DNA of 64,000 nucleotides, from positions 62,001-126,000 of the forward strand of contig JAHYZV010000001.1 of NCBI GenBank assembly GCA_019424245.1, written 5' to 3'. How positions within the stretch are numbered: position 1 is the first letter of the stretch; each line of letters starts with the position of its first letter. The stretch comes from Clostridiales bacterium (GTDB lineage: Bacteria > Bacillota > Clostridia > Lachnospirales > Lachnospiraceae). A program made the position numbers and the translations under genes. The notes below the pieces were generated by a model that searched no databases, had not been told where the DNA came from, and saw nothing but the letters and a program-made list of their open reading frames with translations. Below, piece by piece: positions 16,809-25,529 of the stretch.

Positions 16809-18047
16809 ATGAGCAATGTTATAATAATTGGCGGTGGAGCAGCAGGAATGATGGCTGCGATAACTGCTGCCAGAAACAATAATAAGGTTACACTTATTGA
16901 AAAGAATGAAAAGCTTGGAAAGAAGCTTTTTATTACAGGAAAAGGCAGATGTAATTTTACCAATGCCGGGGATGAAGAAGATATATTTAACAGCATAGTT
17001 ACCAATAAAAAGTTCATGTACAGCAGTTTAAGAGGATTTTCAAACTATGACTGTATGGGATTTTTTGATGAGCTGGGACTTAAATTCAAGATTGAGCGAG
17101 GTAACAGGGTATTCCCGGAGTCAGACCACTCGTCTGATGTTATAGGTGCGCTTTCAAGGCAGATGAAAAAACTTGGTGTAAATGTGCTTCTTAATACACA
17201 GGTTGTAGCTGTGAATGAGGAAAATGGCGAATTTGCAGGTGTTGTTGTAAAAGATGCATCAGGACAGAAGGTGATTAAAGGTGATGCGTGCGTTATTGCA
17301 ACAGGCGGTAATTCATATTCATCCACAGGCTCTACAGGGGATGGTTACAGATTTGCTAAAAGTCTGGGACACAGCGTTACACCAATACTTCCGGCACTTG
17401 TACCTCTTAATGTAAGAGAAGAGTGGGAAGAACTTCTTATGGGACTAAGCCTTAAGAATATAGAGGTTACATTTTACGATGGAGATAAGAAGGTATTTAC
17501 TGATTTTGGAGAAATGCTTTTTACACATTTTGGTGTGAGCGGTCCTGTAATATTAAGCGCAAGCAGCGTTATTACTGGAATAGTTAAGGAAAGACCTGTA
17601 AGATTAAGCATAGACTTAAAGCCTGCAATTACTGATGAACAGCTTGATGAGAGAATATTAAGGGATTTCTCAAAGGAACAGAACAAGGCGTTTAAGAATT
17701 CATTAGATGAGCTGCTTCCTAAGAAGCTTATTCCTGTGATTGTAATGCAGTCCGGAATTAAGCCTGAAAAGAAGGTTAATGAGGTTACAAGGGAAGAAAG
17801 ACAGAGACTTGTGAAGCTTCTTAAGAGTTTTGACATGACAGTAACTTCTACGAGAGGTTTTAATGAAGCGATAATTACACAGGGTGGGGTTAATGTTAAA
17901 GAGATTAATCCTTCGACAATGGAATCAAAGCTTGTCAAGAATATATATTTTGCAGGAGAGGTTATAGATGTTGATGCAGTGACCGGAGGATTTAATTTAC
18001 AGGTAGCATGGTCAACAGCATACGCTGCTGCAAGTCATATACAATAA
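16809..18047 (+). CDS. HI0933/YhiN-family FAD-dependent oxidoreductase
   Basis: 412 residues. The N-terminal FAD-binding Rossmann motif 'IIGGGAAGMMAAITAARN' (4-21) is followed by the family marker 'GKKLFITGKGRCNFTN' (38-53). The C-terminal 'GGFNLQVAWSTAYAAA' closes the FAD site. HI0933-like proteins include BaiN, reported to act in bile-acid dehydroxylation, but most members have no assigned substrate, so no specific role is proposed. The gene sits between an RpiR regulator and cmk, an arrangement I associate with Clostridia, and is probably cotranscribed with them. Cytosolic. Confidence 0.87.
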   Translation: MSNVIIIGGGAAGMMAAITAARNNNKVTLIEKNEKLGKKLFITGKGRCNFTNAGDEEDIFNSIVTNKKFMYSSLRGFSNYDCMGFFDELGLKFKIERGNRVFPESDHSSDVIGALSRQMKKLGVNVLLNTQVVAVNEENGEFAGVVVKDASGQKVIKGDACVIATGGNSYSSTGSTGDGYRFAKSLGHSVTPILPALVPLNVREEWEELLMGLSLKNIEVTFYDGDKKVFTDFGEMLFTHFGVSGPVILSASSVITGIVKERPVRLSIDLKPAITDEQLDERILRDFSKEQNKAFKNSLDELLPKKLIPVIVMQSGIKPEKKVNEVTREERQRLVKLLKSFDMTVTSTRGFNEAIITQGGVNVKEINPSTMESKLVKNIYFAGEVIDVDAVTGGFNLQVAWSTAYAAASHIQ

Positions 18048-18070
18048 TTTATTTAAAGGAGCAGAGAAAA

Positions 18071-18742
18071 ATGAGTGCAATAGCAATCGATGGACCTGCA
18101 GGAGCAGGAAAAAGTACAATAGCAAAGCTTTTAGCAAAGCAGTTAGGATATGTGTATGTTGATACAGGTGCAATGTACAGGGCAATGGCTGTATATTTTT
18201 CACAGAACGACATTAATCCAGATGATGAGAATGCAATTAATGGTGCTGTAGATAATATTGATATTAGTATTGAGTACAAAGACGGCGTACAGCAGGTGAT
18301 ACTTAATGGTGAAAATGTGACATCACTTTTAAGAACAGAAGAAACAGGAAAGATGGCATCAAAGACATCTAAGTATGCAGCAGTAAGGACTAAGCTGGTT
18401 GCACTTCAGAGAGGACTTGCAAAGAAAACAGATGTTATCATGGATGGAAGAGATATAGGAACAACAGTACTCCCGGATGCATTTGCAAAGATATATCTTA
18501 CTGCAAGTTCTGATGCGAGAGCTAAGAGAAGATATGATGAACTTAAGGAAAAAGGTGAAAACTGTAGTTTTGATGCTATCAAGGAAGATATTGAAAAAAG
18601 AGACTATGAAGATATGCACAGAGCAATATCTCCTTTAAAACAGGCAGATGATGCTGTGCTTGTTGATACATCAGATATGAATATAGAACAGGTTGTAGCT
18701 GCTTTAAGTAAGATAATAGATGAAAAGAAGGCGGGCAGATAA
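18071..18742 (+). CDS. cmk: Cytidylate kinase
   Basis: 223 residues from the ATG at 18071, preceded by AAAGGAG. It phosphorylates CMP and dCMP with ATP. The P-loop 'GPAGAGKST' is at residues 8-16. 'YVDTGAMYRA' and 'DGRDIGTTVLPDA' are CMP-binding segments, and 'ASSDARAKRRYDEL' is the lid-region arginine stretch. Normal length. It immediately precedes ispH with no gap, as in many clostridia where cmk-ispH-rpsA form one operon. Confidence 0.96.
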   Translation: MSAIAIDGPAGAGKSTIAKLLAKQLGYVYVDTGAMYRAMAVYFSQNDINPDDENAINGAVDNIDISIEYKDGVQQVILNGENVTSLLRTEETGKMASKTSKYAAVRTKLVALQRGLAKKTDVIMDGRDIGTTVLPDAFAKIYLTASSDARAKRRYDELKEKGENCSFDAIKEDIEKRDYEDMHRAISPLKQADDAVLVDTSDMNIEQVVAALSKIIDEKKAGR

Positions 18743-19606
18743 TTGAAAGAAGTAATACTTGCAAAGTCAGCAGGCTTCTGTTTTGGTGTTCAGAGGGCAA
18801 TGGATACTGTGTATGCTGAGGCAGACAAGAAAAATGTATATACGTATGGTCCAATAATTCATAATACTGAGGTTGTCAATGAACTTGAGAGCAAGGGTGT
18901 AAAGGCTGTTAATGATATATCTGAGATTCCAGAACCTGAAAAGTCAACTGTTATAATCAGATCTCATGGAGTATCAAAGGCAGTATATGAATCAATAAAG
19001 AACAGCGGGGCAAAGATTGTGGATGCAACATGTCCGTTTGTATTAAAGATTCACAAGATTGTAAAGGATGCAAGTGCTGAAGGTGATCAGATTGTAATTA
19101 TTGGCAATGAGAAGCATCCTGAAGTTGAAGGCATTATGGGGTGGTCAGAGACACCTGTACATGTTGTTGATACAGTTGAAAAAGCTGAAAAGTTGAAACT
19201 TGACAAGAGTAAAAATGTGCGTGTGGTATCCCAGACGACATTTAATTACAAGAAATTTCAAGATTTAGTTGAAATTATAAAGAAAAAAGAGTACAATATT
19301 TGCATTAGTAATACGATATGTAATGCAACTGAGGAGCGTCAGAACGAGGCAAGACGAATTGCTCGAAGAGCTGATGCTATGATTGTTATAGGGGACAGCA
19401 GTAGTTCAAACACTCGTAAACTGTATGAAATTTGCAAGACGGAATGTCAGGAAACCTTTTACATTCAGACTCTTAGCGGCCTTGAGCTTGATAAGCTCGA
19501 ATCATCAGACTGCATAGGTATTACAGCCGGGGCATCAACCCCAAACAATATCATTGAGGAGGTTTATACTAATGTCAGAAGAAAGCTTTGCACAGATGTT
19601 AGATAA
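18743..19606 (+). CDS. ispH: 4-hydroxy-3-methylbut-2-enyl diphosphate reductase
   Basis: 287 residues, TTG start directly after the cmk stop. It makes IPP and DMAPP, the last step of the MEP isoprenoid pathway. The three [4Fe-4S] cysteines are visible: Cys13 ('AGFCFGV'), Cys97 ('DATCPFV') and Cys193 ('NTICNAT'), together with conserved histidines in 'HNTEVV' and 'SHGV' and the 'GDSSSSNT' diphosphate-binding motif. The last 35 bases overlap the start of rpsA. In many Clostridia IspH and S1 are fused in one polypeptide; here they are separate but overlapping in different frames. Confidence 0.96.
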   Translation: MKEVILAKSAGFCFGVQRAMDTVYAEADKKNVYTYGPIIHNTEVVNELESKGVKAVNDISEIPEPEKSTVIIRSHGVSKAVYESIKNSGAKIVDATCPFVLKIHKIVKDASAEGDQIVIIGNEKHPEVEGIMGWSETPVHVVDTVEKAEKLKLDKSKNVRVVSQTTFNYKKFQDLVEIIKKKEYNICISNTICNATEERQNEARRIARRADAMIVIGDSSSSNTRKLYEICKTECQETFYIQTLSGLELDKLESSDCIGITAGASTPNNIIEEVYTNVRRKLCTDVR

Positions 19607-20663
19607 CGAAGAATGGAAGGAAATCCGTACAGGAGAGGTGGTAGACGGAAGAGTTATTGCAGTTAAGCCAGATAGAATTGTACTTAATATAGGTGGCAAA
19701 TCTGATGGAATCATTACTCGTTCAGAGTATACATCAGCTCCTGATGTGGATCTTACTACTGTAGTCTCAGTTGGAGATGAGATGAAGGCTAAGGTTCTTA
19801 AATCAAACGATGGTGAGGGACAGGTTGCTCTTACATATAGAAAGCTTGTTGCAGATAATGGCAATAAGAAACTTGAAGATGCATTTAATAATCAGGAGCC
19901 AATTACAGGTGTAGCTAAGAACATCAAGGGTGGTCTTGAGGTTATCGTTGATGAAGCAAGAGTATTTATTCCTGCAAGCCTTATTTCAGATACATTTGTT
20001 AAGGATTTATCTGTATATAATGGTAAGGAAGTTACATTTGTTATCACTGAATATGATCCTAAGAACAGAAAGATTATCGGTGATTGCAAGCAGCTTATTG
20101 TTGCAGCTAAGAAGGCAGCAGCAGAGGCAGTTCTTTCTAAGATTAAGGAAGGCGATACAATCGAAGGAACAGTTAAGAATGTTACAGATTTCGGTGCATT
20201 CATTGACTTAGGCGGTGTAGATGGTCTTCTTCACATCTCAGAGATGTCTTGGGGAAGAACAGAGAATCCTAAGAAGGTTTACAAGATTGGTGATTCAGTT
20301 AAGTGCTTTATCAAAGAGATTAACGGAGATAAGATTGCACTTTCAGTTAAGTATCCAGACCTTAATCCATGGAATAACGCAGCAGAGAAGTATGCTGTAG
20401 GTAATGTTGTTAAGGGAACAGTTGCAAGAATGACAGATTTCGGTGCATTCGTCCAGTTAGAAGATGGCATCGATGCATTACTTCATGTTTCACAGATTTC
20501 AAGAGATCGTATTGAAAAGCCATCTGACGCACTTTCAATCGGTCAGGAAATTGAAGCTAAGGTTGTTGACCTTAACGAAGCTGATAAGAAGATCAGCTTA
20601 AGCATTAAGGCATTACTTAACGACAACGAAGCTCAGGAAGAAGCTCCAGCAACAGAAGAGTAA
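19572..20663 (+). CDS. rpsA: Ribosomal protein S1-like RNA-binding protein
   Basis: 363 residues from the ATG at 19572, which has a strong GAGGAGG 9 bases upstream inside ispH. Four S1-type OB folds: about 15-85, 100-170 (degenerate), 185-255 and 270-340, the last two carrying the canonical 'VTDFGAFIDLGGVDGLLHISEMSW' type sequence (here 'FGAFVQLEDGIDALLHVSQIS' in the fourth). Firmicute S1 proteins are shorter than the six-domain E. coli protein and may assist translation of selected mRNAs. The acidic, Ala/Glu-rich tail is disordered. It is translationally coupled to ispH by the overlap and followed by a terminator. Confidence 0.9.
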   Translation: MSEESFAQMLDNEEWKEIRTGEVVDGRVIAVKPDRIVLNIGGKSDGIITRSEYTSAPDVDLTTVVSVGDEMKAKVLKSNDGEGQVALTYRKLVADNGNKKLEDAFNNQEPITGVAKNIKGGLEVIVDEARVFIPASLISDTFVKDLSVYNGKEVTFVITEYDPKNRKIIGDCKQLIVAAKKAAAEAVLSKIKEGDTIEGTVKNVTDFGAFIDLGGVDGLLHISEMSWGRTENPKKVYKIGDSVKCFIKEINGDKIALSVKYPDLNPWNNAAEKYAVGNVVKGTVARMTDFGAFVQLEDGIDALLHVSQISRDRIEKPSDALSIGQEIEAKVVDLNEADKKISLSIKALLNDNEAQEEAPATEE

Positions 20664-20698
20664 TAAAGATATTATAAGGGCTGTGAAAAGCTCTATGT

Positions 20699-20740
20699 TG
20701 AGGCATTTGTTCACATCAGTGGGCAGATGCCTCATTTAAT
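20699..20740 (+). terminator. Terminator after rpsA
   Basis: TGAGGCAT (20699-20706) pairs with ATGCCTCA (20727-20734), with additional pairing in the loop and a short T-rich tail. It ends the RpiR-to-rpsA operon. Confidence 0.65.
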
Positions 20741-20764
20741 ATGCTGGTAATCGGAGGTATTGTT

Positions 20765-21208
20765 ATGTATTCGAAAAACAAGCTGTCAATTGTGAATGGT
20801 TTATGTGCTGGTGTATTAGTCTGGATTATTTTATTGATTTCAGATTATATTGATGAAACGGTATTAGATAAAGGCTTTTTTATTGGTTTGATTATATACA
20901 TGATTGTGCCTGTAATATTAGTCTGCTGTTATATTTATAATTACATTGCATACAAGCCGGACCGGAAAAAGCTTCTTGCATGGTTTGGCGGTTATAGTGT
21001 AGCATTTCTGGTATCTGGAGTAATTGTTTTTATACTTGTTAATAATGGACTGCTTATTAAACAAAAATACAGGGGTGATGGCATTTATTTAAATGGAATG
21101 GAATATATGTTTTATGGAGTTCCTGCCATTGTTGTTTTTGGAATGTTATGTATTGTGTTTCATTTGATATATTTTAAGATAAAAAAACATAGAAATTCGG
21201 GGCTGTAG
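20765..21208 (+). CDS. Small four-helix membrane protein, function unknown
   Basis: 147 residues from the ATG at 20765, which has CGGAGG 7 bases upstream. Four hydrophobic helices lie at about 8-30, 38-62, 75-100 and 115-140, separated by short charged loops. I recognise no family motif. A single-gene unit: it is isolated by a terminator on each side, and the 3' terminator overlaps its stop codon. Confidence 0.7.
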   Translation: MYSKNKLSIVNGLCAGVLVWIILLISDYIDETVLDKGFFIGLIIYMIVPVILVCCYIYNYIAYKPDRKKLLAWFGGYSVAFLVSGVIVFILVNNGLLIKQKYRGDGIYLNGMEYMFYGVPAIVVFGMLCIVFHLIYFKIKKHRNSGL

Positions 21209-21225
21209 AAAAACAGCCCCTTTTT
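21199..21225. terminator. Bidirectional terminator shared by two convergent genes
   Basis: GGGGCTG (21199-21205) pairs with CAGCCCC (21214-21220) and T residues follow. It includes the stop codon of the + strand gene and lies just past the stop of the - strand YlmH gene. Confidence 0.85.
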
Positions 21226-21979
21226 AAATATATTTTTTAAACGAAAGATAAATACGGCCTTTTTTTGTTTCTCTACCGCACCCCTGATAGATGAATTTGC
21301 CTGTTCCGCGGATAACAAGTATATCATTAGCTTTTAACTGATAGCTGTTGTTTTCCATCTGACGGCTGTTAATGAATATTTTTCTTGCTCTGAATAATTC
21401 TACTGCCTGACTTCGGCTTAGCTTTGTGAGGCTGGTAACGGCAGCGTCAATTCGTTCACTTGCAGATAAAACTTCAATATCTTCAAGCTCAGGTGAACAT
21501 TCGATATCGTTAATATCAGTCTTTGTACACTGGATATGTGTATGCTTTACTGTAGACAGGTTGTCAACTATGAAATCAGCAATATGTGAAACACAGTAAA
21601 CATAGGCGTCCTTGCCTTTTATATTTATGTCTCCAAGCATTTCTCTTTTAATTCCAAGATTCATAAGAGCACCAAGGTAATCTCTGTGTGACAGTGATTC
21701 AGCATATTTTTCTATAAGAGGAGATATCTTTATAAGAGTTATAGGAAATTCCTCTTCATAGCCAAGAGTTTCGTAAGAACCAAACTGTATCATCTGTCTT
21801 TCACATGCATCATTGCCACCGTATGTTTTAAAAGCTACGAAATTAAGTGCGTTTTTCATCTGTGCGAATACTGACTGCTCATTAATATCAAGAAAATTAG
21901 TATATGTGTATATGTTTTGCCTGAAGGAACGATTTGCTGCGTCCATTATTTTATTTTTTAAAAGTGATTCATTATCCAT
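21224..21979 (-). CDS. ylmH: YlmH/RqcP2-type S4-domain RNA-binding protein
   Basis: 251 residues. The N-terminal half matches the YlmH architecture: 'TNFLDINEQSVF', the conserved 'GGNDACERQMIQFG' and 'SHRDYLGALMNLGIKREMLGDI'. It is followed by an S4 RNA-binding domain at about 178-245 ('RSQAVELFRARKIFINSR'). In Bacillus, YlmH binds stalled large ribosomal subunits and takes part in ribosome quality control. It is normally next to divIVA and ylmG; here that cell-division context is missing and the gene stands alone on the - strand. The S4 Gly-rich turn 'VIRGTGKFIYQG' is intact. Confidence 0.88.
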   Translation of the reverse strand: MDNESLLKNKIMDAANRSFRQNIYTYTNFLDINEQSVFAQMKNALNFVAFKTYGGNDACERQMIQFGSYETLGYEEEFPITLIKISPLIEKYAESLSHRDYLGALMNLGIKREMLGDINIKGKDAYVYCVSHIADFIVDNLSTVKHTHIQCTKTDINDIECSPELEDIEVLSASERIDAAVTSLTKLSRSQAVELFRARKIFINSRQMENNSYQLKANDILVIRGTGKFIYQGCGRETKKGRIYLSFKKYI

Positions 21980-22090
21980 TAGTTTATAAATAATCCTTTC
22001 AGGTTTTTTGAAAATATGATAGAATTATAACAGAATTAAGAATAATTTACATTACATTTGTTTCGTGGAACGATGTAGAAAAGAGGGATT

Positions 22091-22873
22091 ATGATTAAAG
22101 ATTATGAGGATTTTAAGAAATTTATCCTGAGTCTTACAACTATTGACCTTAATGCATATAAGGAAAAACAGATGAAGAGGCGTATAGATACACTTATTGC
22201 AAGACATAAGTATGATGGTTACGATAGTTATTGTAAGGCAATAAAGGAAGATACAGGGTTAAGAGAAGAATTTGTTAATTATATTACGATTAATGTATCT
22301 GAATTTTATAGAAATCCGAATCTGTGGAAGACACTGGAGGATGTTATACTGCCGGATCTGATAAGTAAGTTCGGACCAAGACTTAAGGTATGGAGTGCGG
22401 CATGTTCTACTGGTGATGAACCATATTCACTTGCTATGGTGCTTGCAAAGAAAGTACCTATGAGGGATATTAAGATTATTGCGACAGATCTTGATGAACA
22501 GGTTCTTGAGAAGGCTAAAGATGGTGTATATGGTGAAAACAGCATAAAGGGACTTCCTAAGGAATTTCAGGATAAGTATTTTGAAAAGATGGGCGACAGG
22601 TTTTATAAAATATCCGATGATATAAAAAGATGTGTTGAGTTTAAGAAGAGTAATCTTCTAAAGGATCCATATCCAACAGGCTGTCATCTTATTGTGTGCA
22701 GGAATGTTCTTATATATTTTACAGAAGAAGCCAAGAAAGATGTATATGAGAAGTTTAATAAATCTTTAGTTACTGATGGGTGTCTGTTTGTAGGTAATAC
22801 TGAACAGATAATCGGTTATAGGGATATGGGATACAGCTATGACCATCTTTTCTTCTACAGAAAGACTAATTAA
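22091..22873 (+). CDS. cheR: CheR-type protein-glutamate methyltransferase
   Basis: 260 residues. It has a CheR N-terminal helical domain (about 1-65, with 'YKEKQMKRRIDTLI' as receptor-binding helix) and a SAM methyltransferase domain with 'NVSEFYRNP', 'VWSAACSTGDEPYSLAM' (SAM loop), 'IATDLDEQVL' and 'LIVCRNVLIYFTEEAK'. It methylates glutamates of chemoreceptors in motile bacteria. No cheA, cheB, cheW or receptor gene is within the window, so it is a stand-alone copy; it may serve a chemotaxis system encoded elsewhere. A GAGGG site lies upstream and a terminator downstream. Confidence 0.92.
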   Translation: MIKDYEDFKKFILSLTTIDLNAYKEKQMKRRIDTLIARHKYDGYDSYCKAIKEDTGLREEFVNYITINVSEFYRNPNLWKTLEDVILPDLISKFGPRLKVWSAACSTGDEPYSLAMVLAKKVPMRDIKIIATDLDEQVLEKAKDGVYGENSIKGLPKEFQDKYFEKMGDRFYKISDDIKRCVEFKKSNLLKDPYPTGCHLIVCRNVLIYFTEEAKKDVYEKFNKSLVTDGCLFVGNTEQIIGYRDMGYSYDHLFFYRKTN

Positions 22874-22874
22874 T

Positions 22875-22917
22875 AAAATGCGTAACCGGAATAATATCAG
22901 TCTGGTTACGCATTTTT
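22875..22917. terminator. Bidirectional terminator between cheR and the convergent nuclease gene
   Basis: AAAATGCGTAACC (22875-22887) pairs with GGTTACGCATTTTT (22904-22917). Confidence 0.88.
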
Positions 22918-22919
22918 AA

Positions 22920-24032
22920 TTATGAAAATATATGATTTATAACGGAATGTATATATTTTTCTGTATTGTCAGTGCTTTTTAACAGTATATCATCTGCGTT
23001 GCAGTATTTTTCCGTGTCAGAATAATCTTTTTTAAATATGTTTAAATCACAATTATCATAGAGTGGAAGAAAGATGCCCGTCTTTTTGGTATAACAGTTA
23101 GAAGCAGAGCATTTAACACGGTTATTACTGTCTACATATTGTGCAATGCTTTTGTGAATGGCTTCGTCTTCTGATGTCAGATAATAATAATTCTTATAGT
23201 CTTTAAAAAAATATTTCAAAGTATCTGATATAACCGGGATTACAAGAGTTAATGTACGGTTCTTAATCAGAATATGTATATTGTCAATACATATATGTCT
23301 GTCCACGGGTACGCCTACGGGCAGAGAACATTCAGCAATCAGCCGAAGGCTCACATTTCCATCGGAATCAGTATCTTTATCAATGACAGTATTGTCAACA
23401 GTGTAAGAATTCATAATTATTGCATAATAGGAAACAAGTGGAAGCAGGCTTAGCATTCCTTCTATATCGTCATGGTTGTGAAGAAGGAGAAGCTTCCTGT
23501 ATTCGTTATGTGCTGTATCAGAAGGTTTTGCTGCAAATTTTCTGTATATATCAATTAGTTCACCGCCTGAATACATATCTTCACGTTCTATTCCAAGAAA
23601 ATGTTCAATGGTTTTCTGCTTATAGTCAGAAAGTGACAGAATAGATTTACATTTTCTGGCAGTTTTATATAAGTCAAGGCTTTCAAGATGTGAAAGGTCA
23701 AGTGAAACATTAAGATGTGCTGCACGCTCAGTAATAAAGGGAATATCGAAGGCATCCCCATTAAAATGTATTAATGTATGAAAATCTTTTAAAAAATCAT
23801 TAAATGCAGATAAAATATAAGCTTCATCGGAATCGGATTCTGCAAGCCACTGTAAATAATGTGTTATTCCGTTACGGAAATATACAGCGCCTATGAGATA
23901 TACTATGTTATAATTTCTTGAAAATCCTGTGGTTTCTATATCAAAAAAGCAGATGCTGTCAGTATCCGGGCATATTGCTTTAAGCATTGCGGTGTCTGCG
24001 TTTGTGTGCAGGGTATCATTAATAGTTATCAT
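22920..24032 (-). CDS. YprB-like ribonuclease H-fold 3'-5' exonuclease
   Basis: 370 residues. The N-terminal DEDD-type exonuclease domain (about 25-190) has 'FFDIETTGFSRNYN' (Asp and Glu metal ligands), 'LIHFNGDAFDIPFI' (second-motif Asp) and 'HNHDDIEGM' (third motif), the pattern of the YprB family of predicted ribonuclease H-like nucleases. The C-terminal 180 residues are divergent; TPR repeats found in Bacillus YprB are not evident. In Bacillus it lies beside a helicase (YprA); no such gene is here. Substrate unknown. The upstream gap 24033-24192 is shared with the divergent rnf operon and contains a small GGTTTG/CAAACC hairpin at 24051-24068. Confidence 0.8.
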   Translation of the reverse strand: MITINDTLHTNADTAMLKAICPDTDSICFFDIETTGFSRNYNIVYLIGAVYFRNGITHYLQWLAESDSDEAYILSAFNDFLKDFHTLIHFNGDAFDIPFITERAAHLNVSLDLSHLESLDLYKTARKCKSILSLSDYKQKTIEHFLGIEREDMYSGGELIDIYRKFAAKPSDTAHNEYRKLLLLHNHDDIEGMLSLLPLVSYYAIIMNSYTVDNTVIDKDTDSDGNVSLRLIAECSLPVGVPVDRHICIDNIHILIKNRTLTLVIPVISDTLKYFFKDYKNYYYLTSEDEAIHKSIAQYVDSNNRVKCSASNCYTKKTGIFLPLYDNCDLNIFKKDYSDTEKYCNADDILLKSTDNTEKYIHSVINHIFS

Positions 24033-24192
24033 AAAAAATCCTCGTTTTTAGGTTTGATTAGGCAAACCGATTGTTAAAAAAGTACTCATTTTCTCTTATT
24101 ATATAGGAATATATACACAAAAAAAAGTAGATTTTTGCTATTTATTGAGATAAAATACTATTTAATAAAAACTTTATAAGGAGAAATATGTC

Positions 24193-25512
24193 ATGGGAAA
24201 GTGTACATTTAAAGGTGGATGTCATCCTTATGACGGTAAAGAGTTTTCTAAGGATAAACCAATCAAAGAACTCTTTCCAGCCGTAGGAGAGATGGTGTTC
24301 CCGCTTTCACAGCACATCGGCGCACCTGCTAAGCCAGTTGTTGCCAAGGGCGACTATGTCCTTGCAGGCCAGCTGATAGCCGAGGCAGGTGGATTTGTTT
24401 CTGCGAACATTCATTCATCTGTATCAGGTACTGTTAAAGCTATTGAGCCAAGAACATTGGCTACAGGCGGTAAGTGCAATTCTATCATTATCGAGAATGA
24501 TGGCGAATTCAAAGAAGTTGAATATACACCTATGAAGTTCGAGGATCTTACTAAGGACGTTATCTTAGAAAGAATCAAGGCTGCTGGTGTTGTAGGTATG
24601 GGAGGAGCTGGTTTCCCAACTAATGTTAAGCTCTCTCCAAAGAATCCTGAAGCCATAGATTACATTATCGTTAATGGAGCAGAGTGTGAGCCTTACCTTA
24701 CATCTGATTACAGAAGATTATTAGAAGAATCAGACAAGGTTGTTATGGGTCTTAAGATTGCTCTTAAGATATTTGACCATGCTAAGGGAATTATCGGTAT
24801 TGAAGATAATAAGCCTGAGGCAATAAGAATCATGCAGGAAGCTACAGCTTCTGAGCCTGATATTGAAGTTAAGCCATTAAAGACTAAGTATCCACAGGGA
24901 GGAGAGCGTAGTCTTATATATGCAACAACAGGAAGAGCTATTAATTCAAGCATGCTTCCAGCTGATGCAGGCTGTATCGTACATAATGTTGATACAATAT
25001 TCTCAATCTATCTTTCAGTTATAGAAGGTAAGCCTCTTACTAAGAGAATATGTACTGTAACAGGTGACGGAGTTAAAGAGCCTGGCAACTTCTATGTATG
25101 GTTAGGAACTAATTACAGACAGCTTCTTGATGCTGCCGGTGGTCCTGTAGGAGAACCAGAGAAATATATTTCCGGTGGTCCTATGATGGGATTTGCCATG
25201 TACAGTCTTGATGTACCTGTTGTTAAGGGAAGTTCATCACTTCTTGTATTCCAGAATGATATCGTATCTAAGATAGAGTCTTCTGCATGTATAAGATGTG
25301 GTAAATGTGGTGAGGCATGTCCGGAACACCTTCTTCCAGCAAAACTTGCCGGTTTTGCATCTCGTAATGATGAAGAAGGCTTTACTAAGTTCGATGGTAT
25401 GGAATGTGTAATGTGCGGAAGCTGTTCATATGTCTGTCCAGCCAAGAGACCATTAACACAGCAGATTAAGGCTATGAGAAGTACAGTACTTGCTAACAGA
25501 AGAAAGAAGTAG
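24193..25512 (+). CDS. rnfC: Rnf ferredoxin:NAD+ oxidoreductase, subunit C
   Basis: 439 residues. RnfC carries the NADH and FMN site on the cytoplasmic face. An N-terminal barrel-sandwich domain ('KPVVAKGDYVLAGQLIAEA') precedes the Complex I 51-kDa-like fold with the 'GMGGAGFPTNVKL' flavin/NAD loop (about residues 135-150), a SLBB domain, and two [4Fe-4S] motifs ('CIRCGKCGEACP' and 'CVMCGSCSYVCP') near residues 365-420. First gene of a compact six-gene rnfCDGEAB operon. A possible TAAAAT -10 box lies at 24151-24156, with no clear -35. Confidence 0.96.
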   Translation: MGKCTFKGGCHPYDGKEFSKDKPIKELFPAVGEMVFPLSQHIGAPAKPVVAKGDYVLAGQLIAEAGGFVSANIHSSVSGTVKAIEPRTLATGGKCNSIIIENDGEFKEVEYTPMKFEDLTKDVILERIKAAGVVGMGGAGFPTNVKLSPKNPEAIDYIIVNGAECEPYLTSDYRRLLEESDKVVMGLKIALKIFDHAKGIIGIEDNKPEAIRIMQEATASEPDIEVKPLKTKYPQGGERSLIYATTGRAINSSMLPADAGCIVHNVDTIFSIYLSVIEGKPLTKRICTVTGDGVKEPGNFYVWLGTNYRQLLDAAGGPVGEPEKYISGGPMMGFAMYSLDVPVVKGSSSLLVFQNDIVSKIESSACIRCGKCGEACPEHLLPAKLAGFASRNDEEGFTKFDGMECVMCGSCSYVCPAKRPLTQQIKAMRSTVLANRRKK

Positions 25513-25529
25513 AAAGGTGGGCAATCAAA

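Noticed and set aside
19554..19606. Sequencing frameshift splitting an IspH-S1 fusion
   Set aside because: rpsA has its own strong ribosome site and ATG, and IspH ends at a normal length, so two separate genes are the simpler reading.
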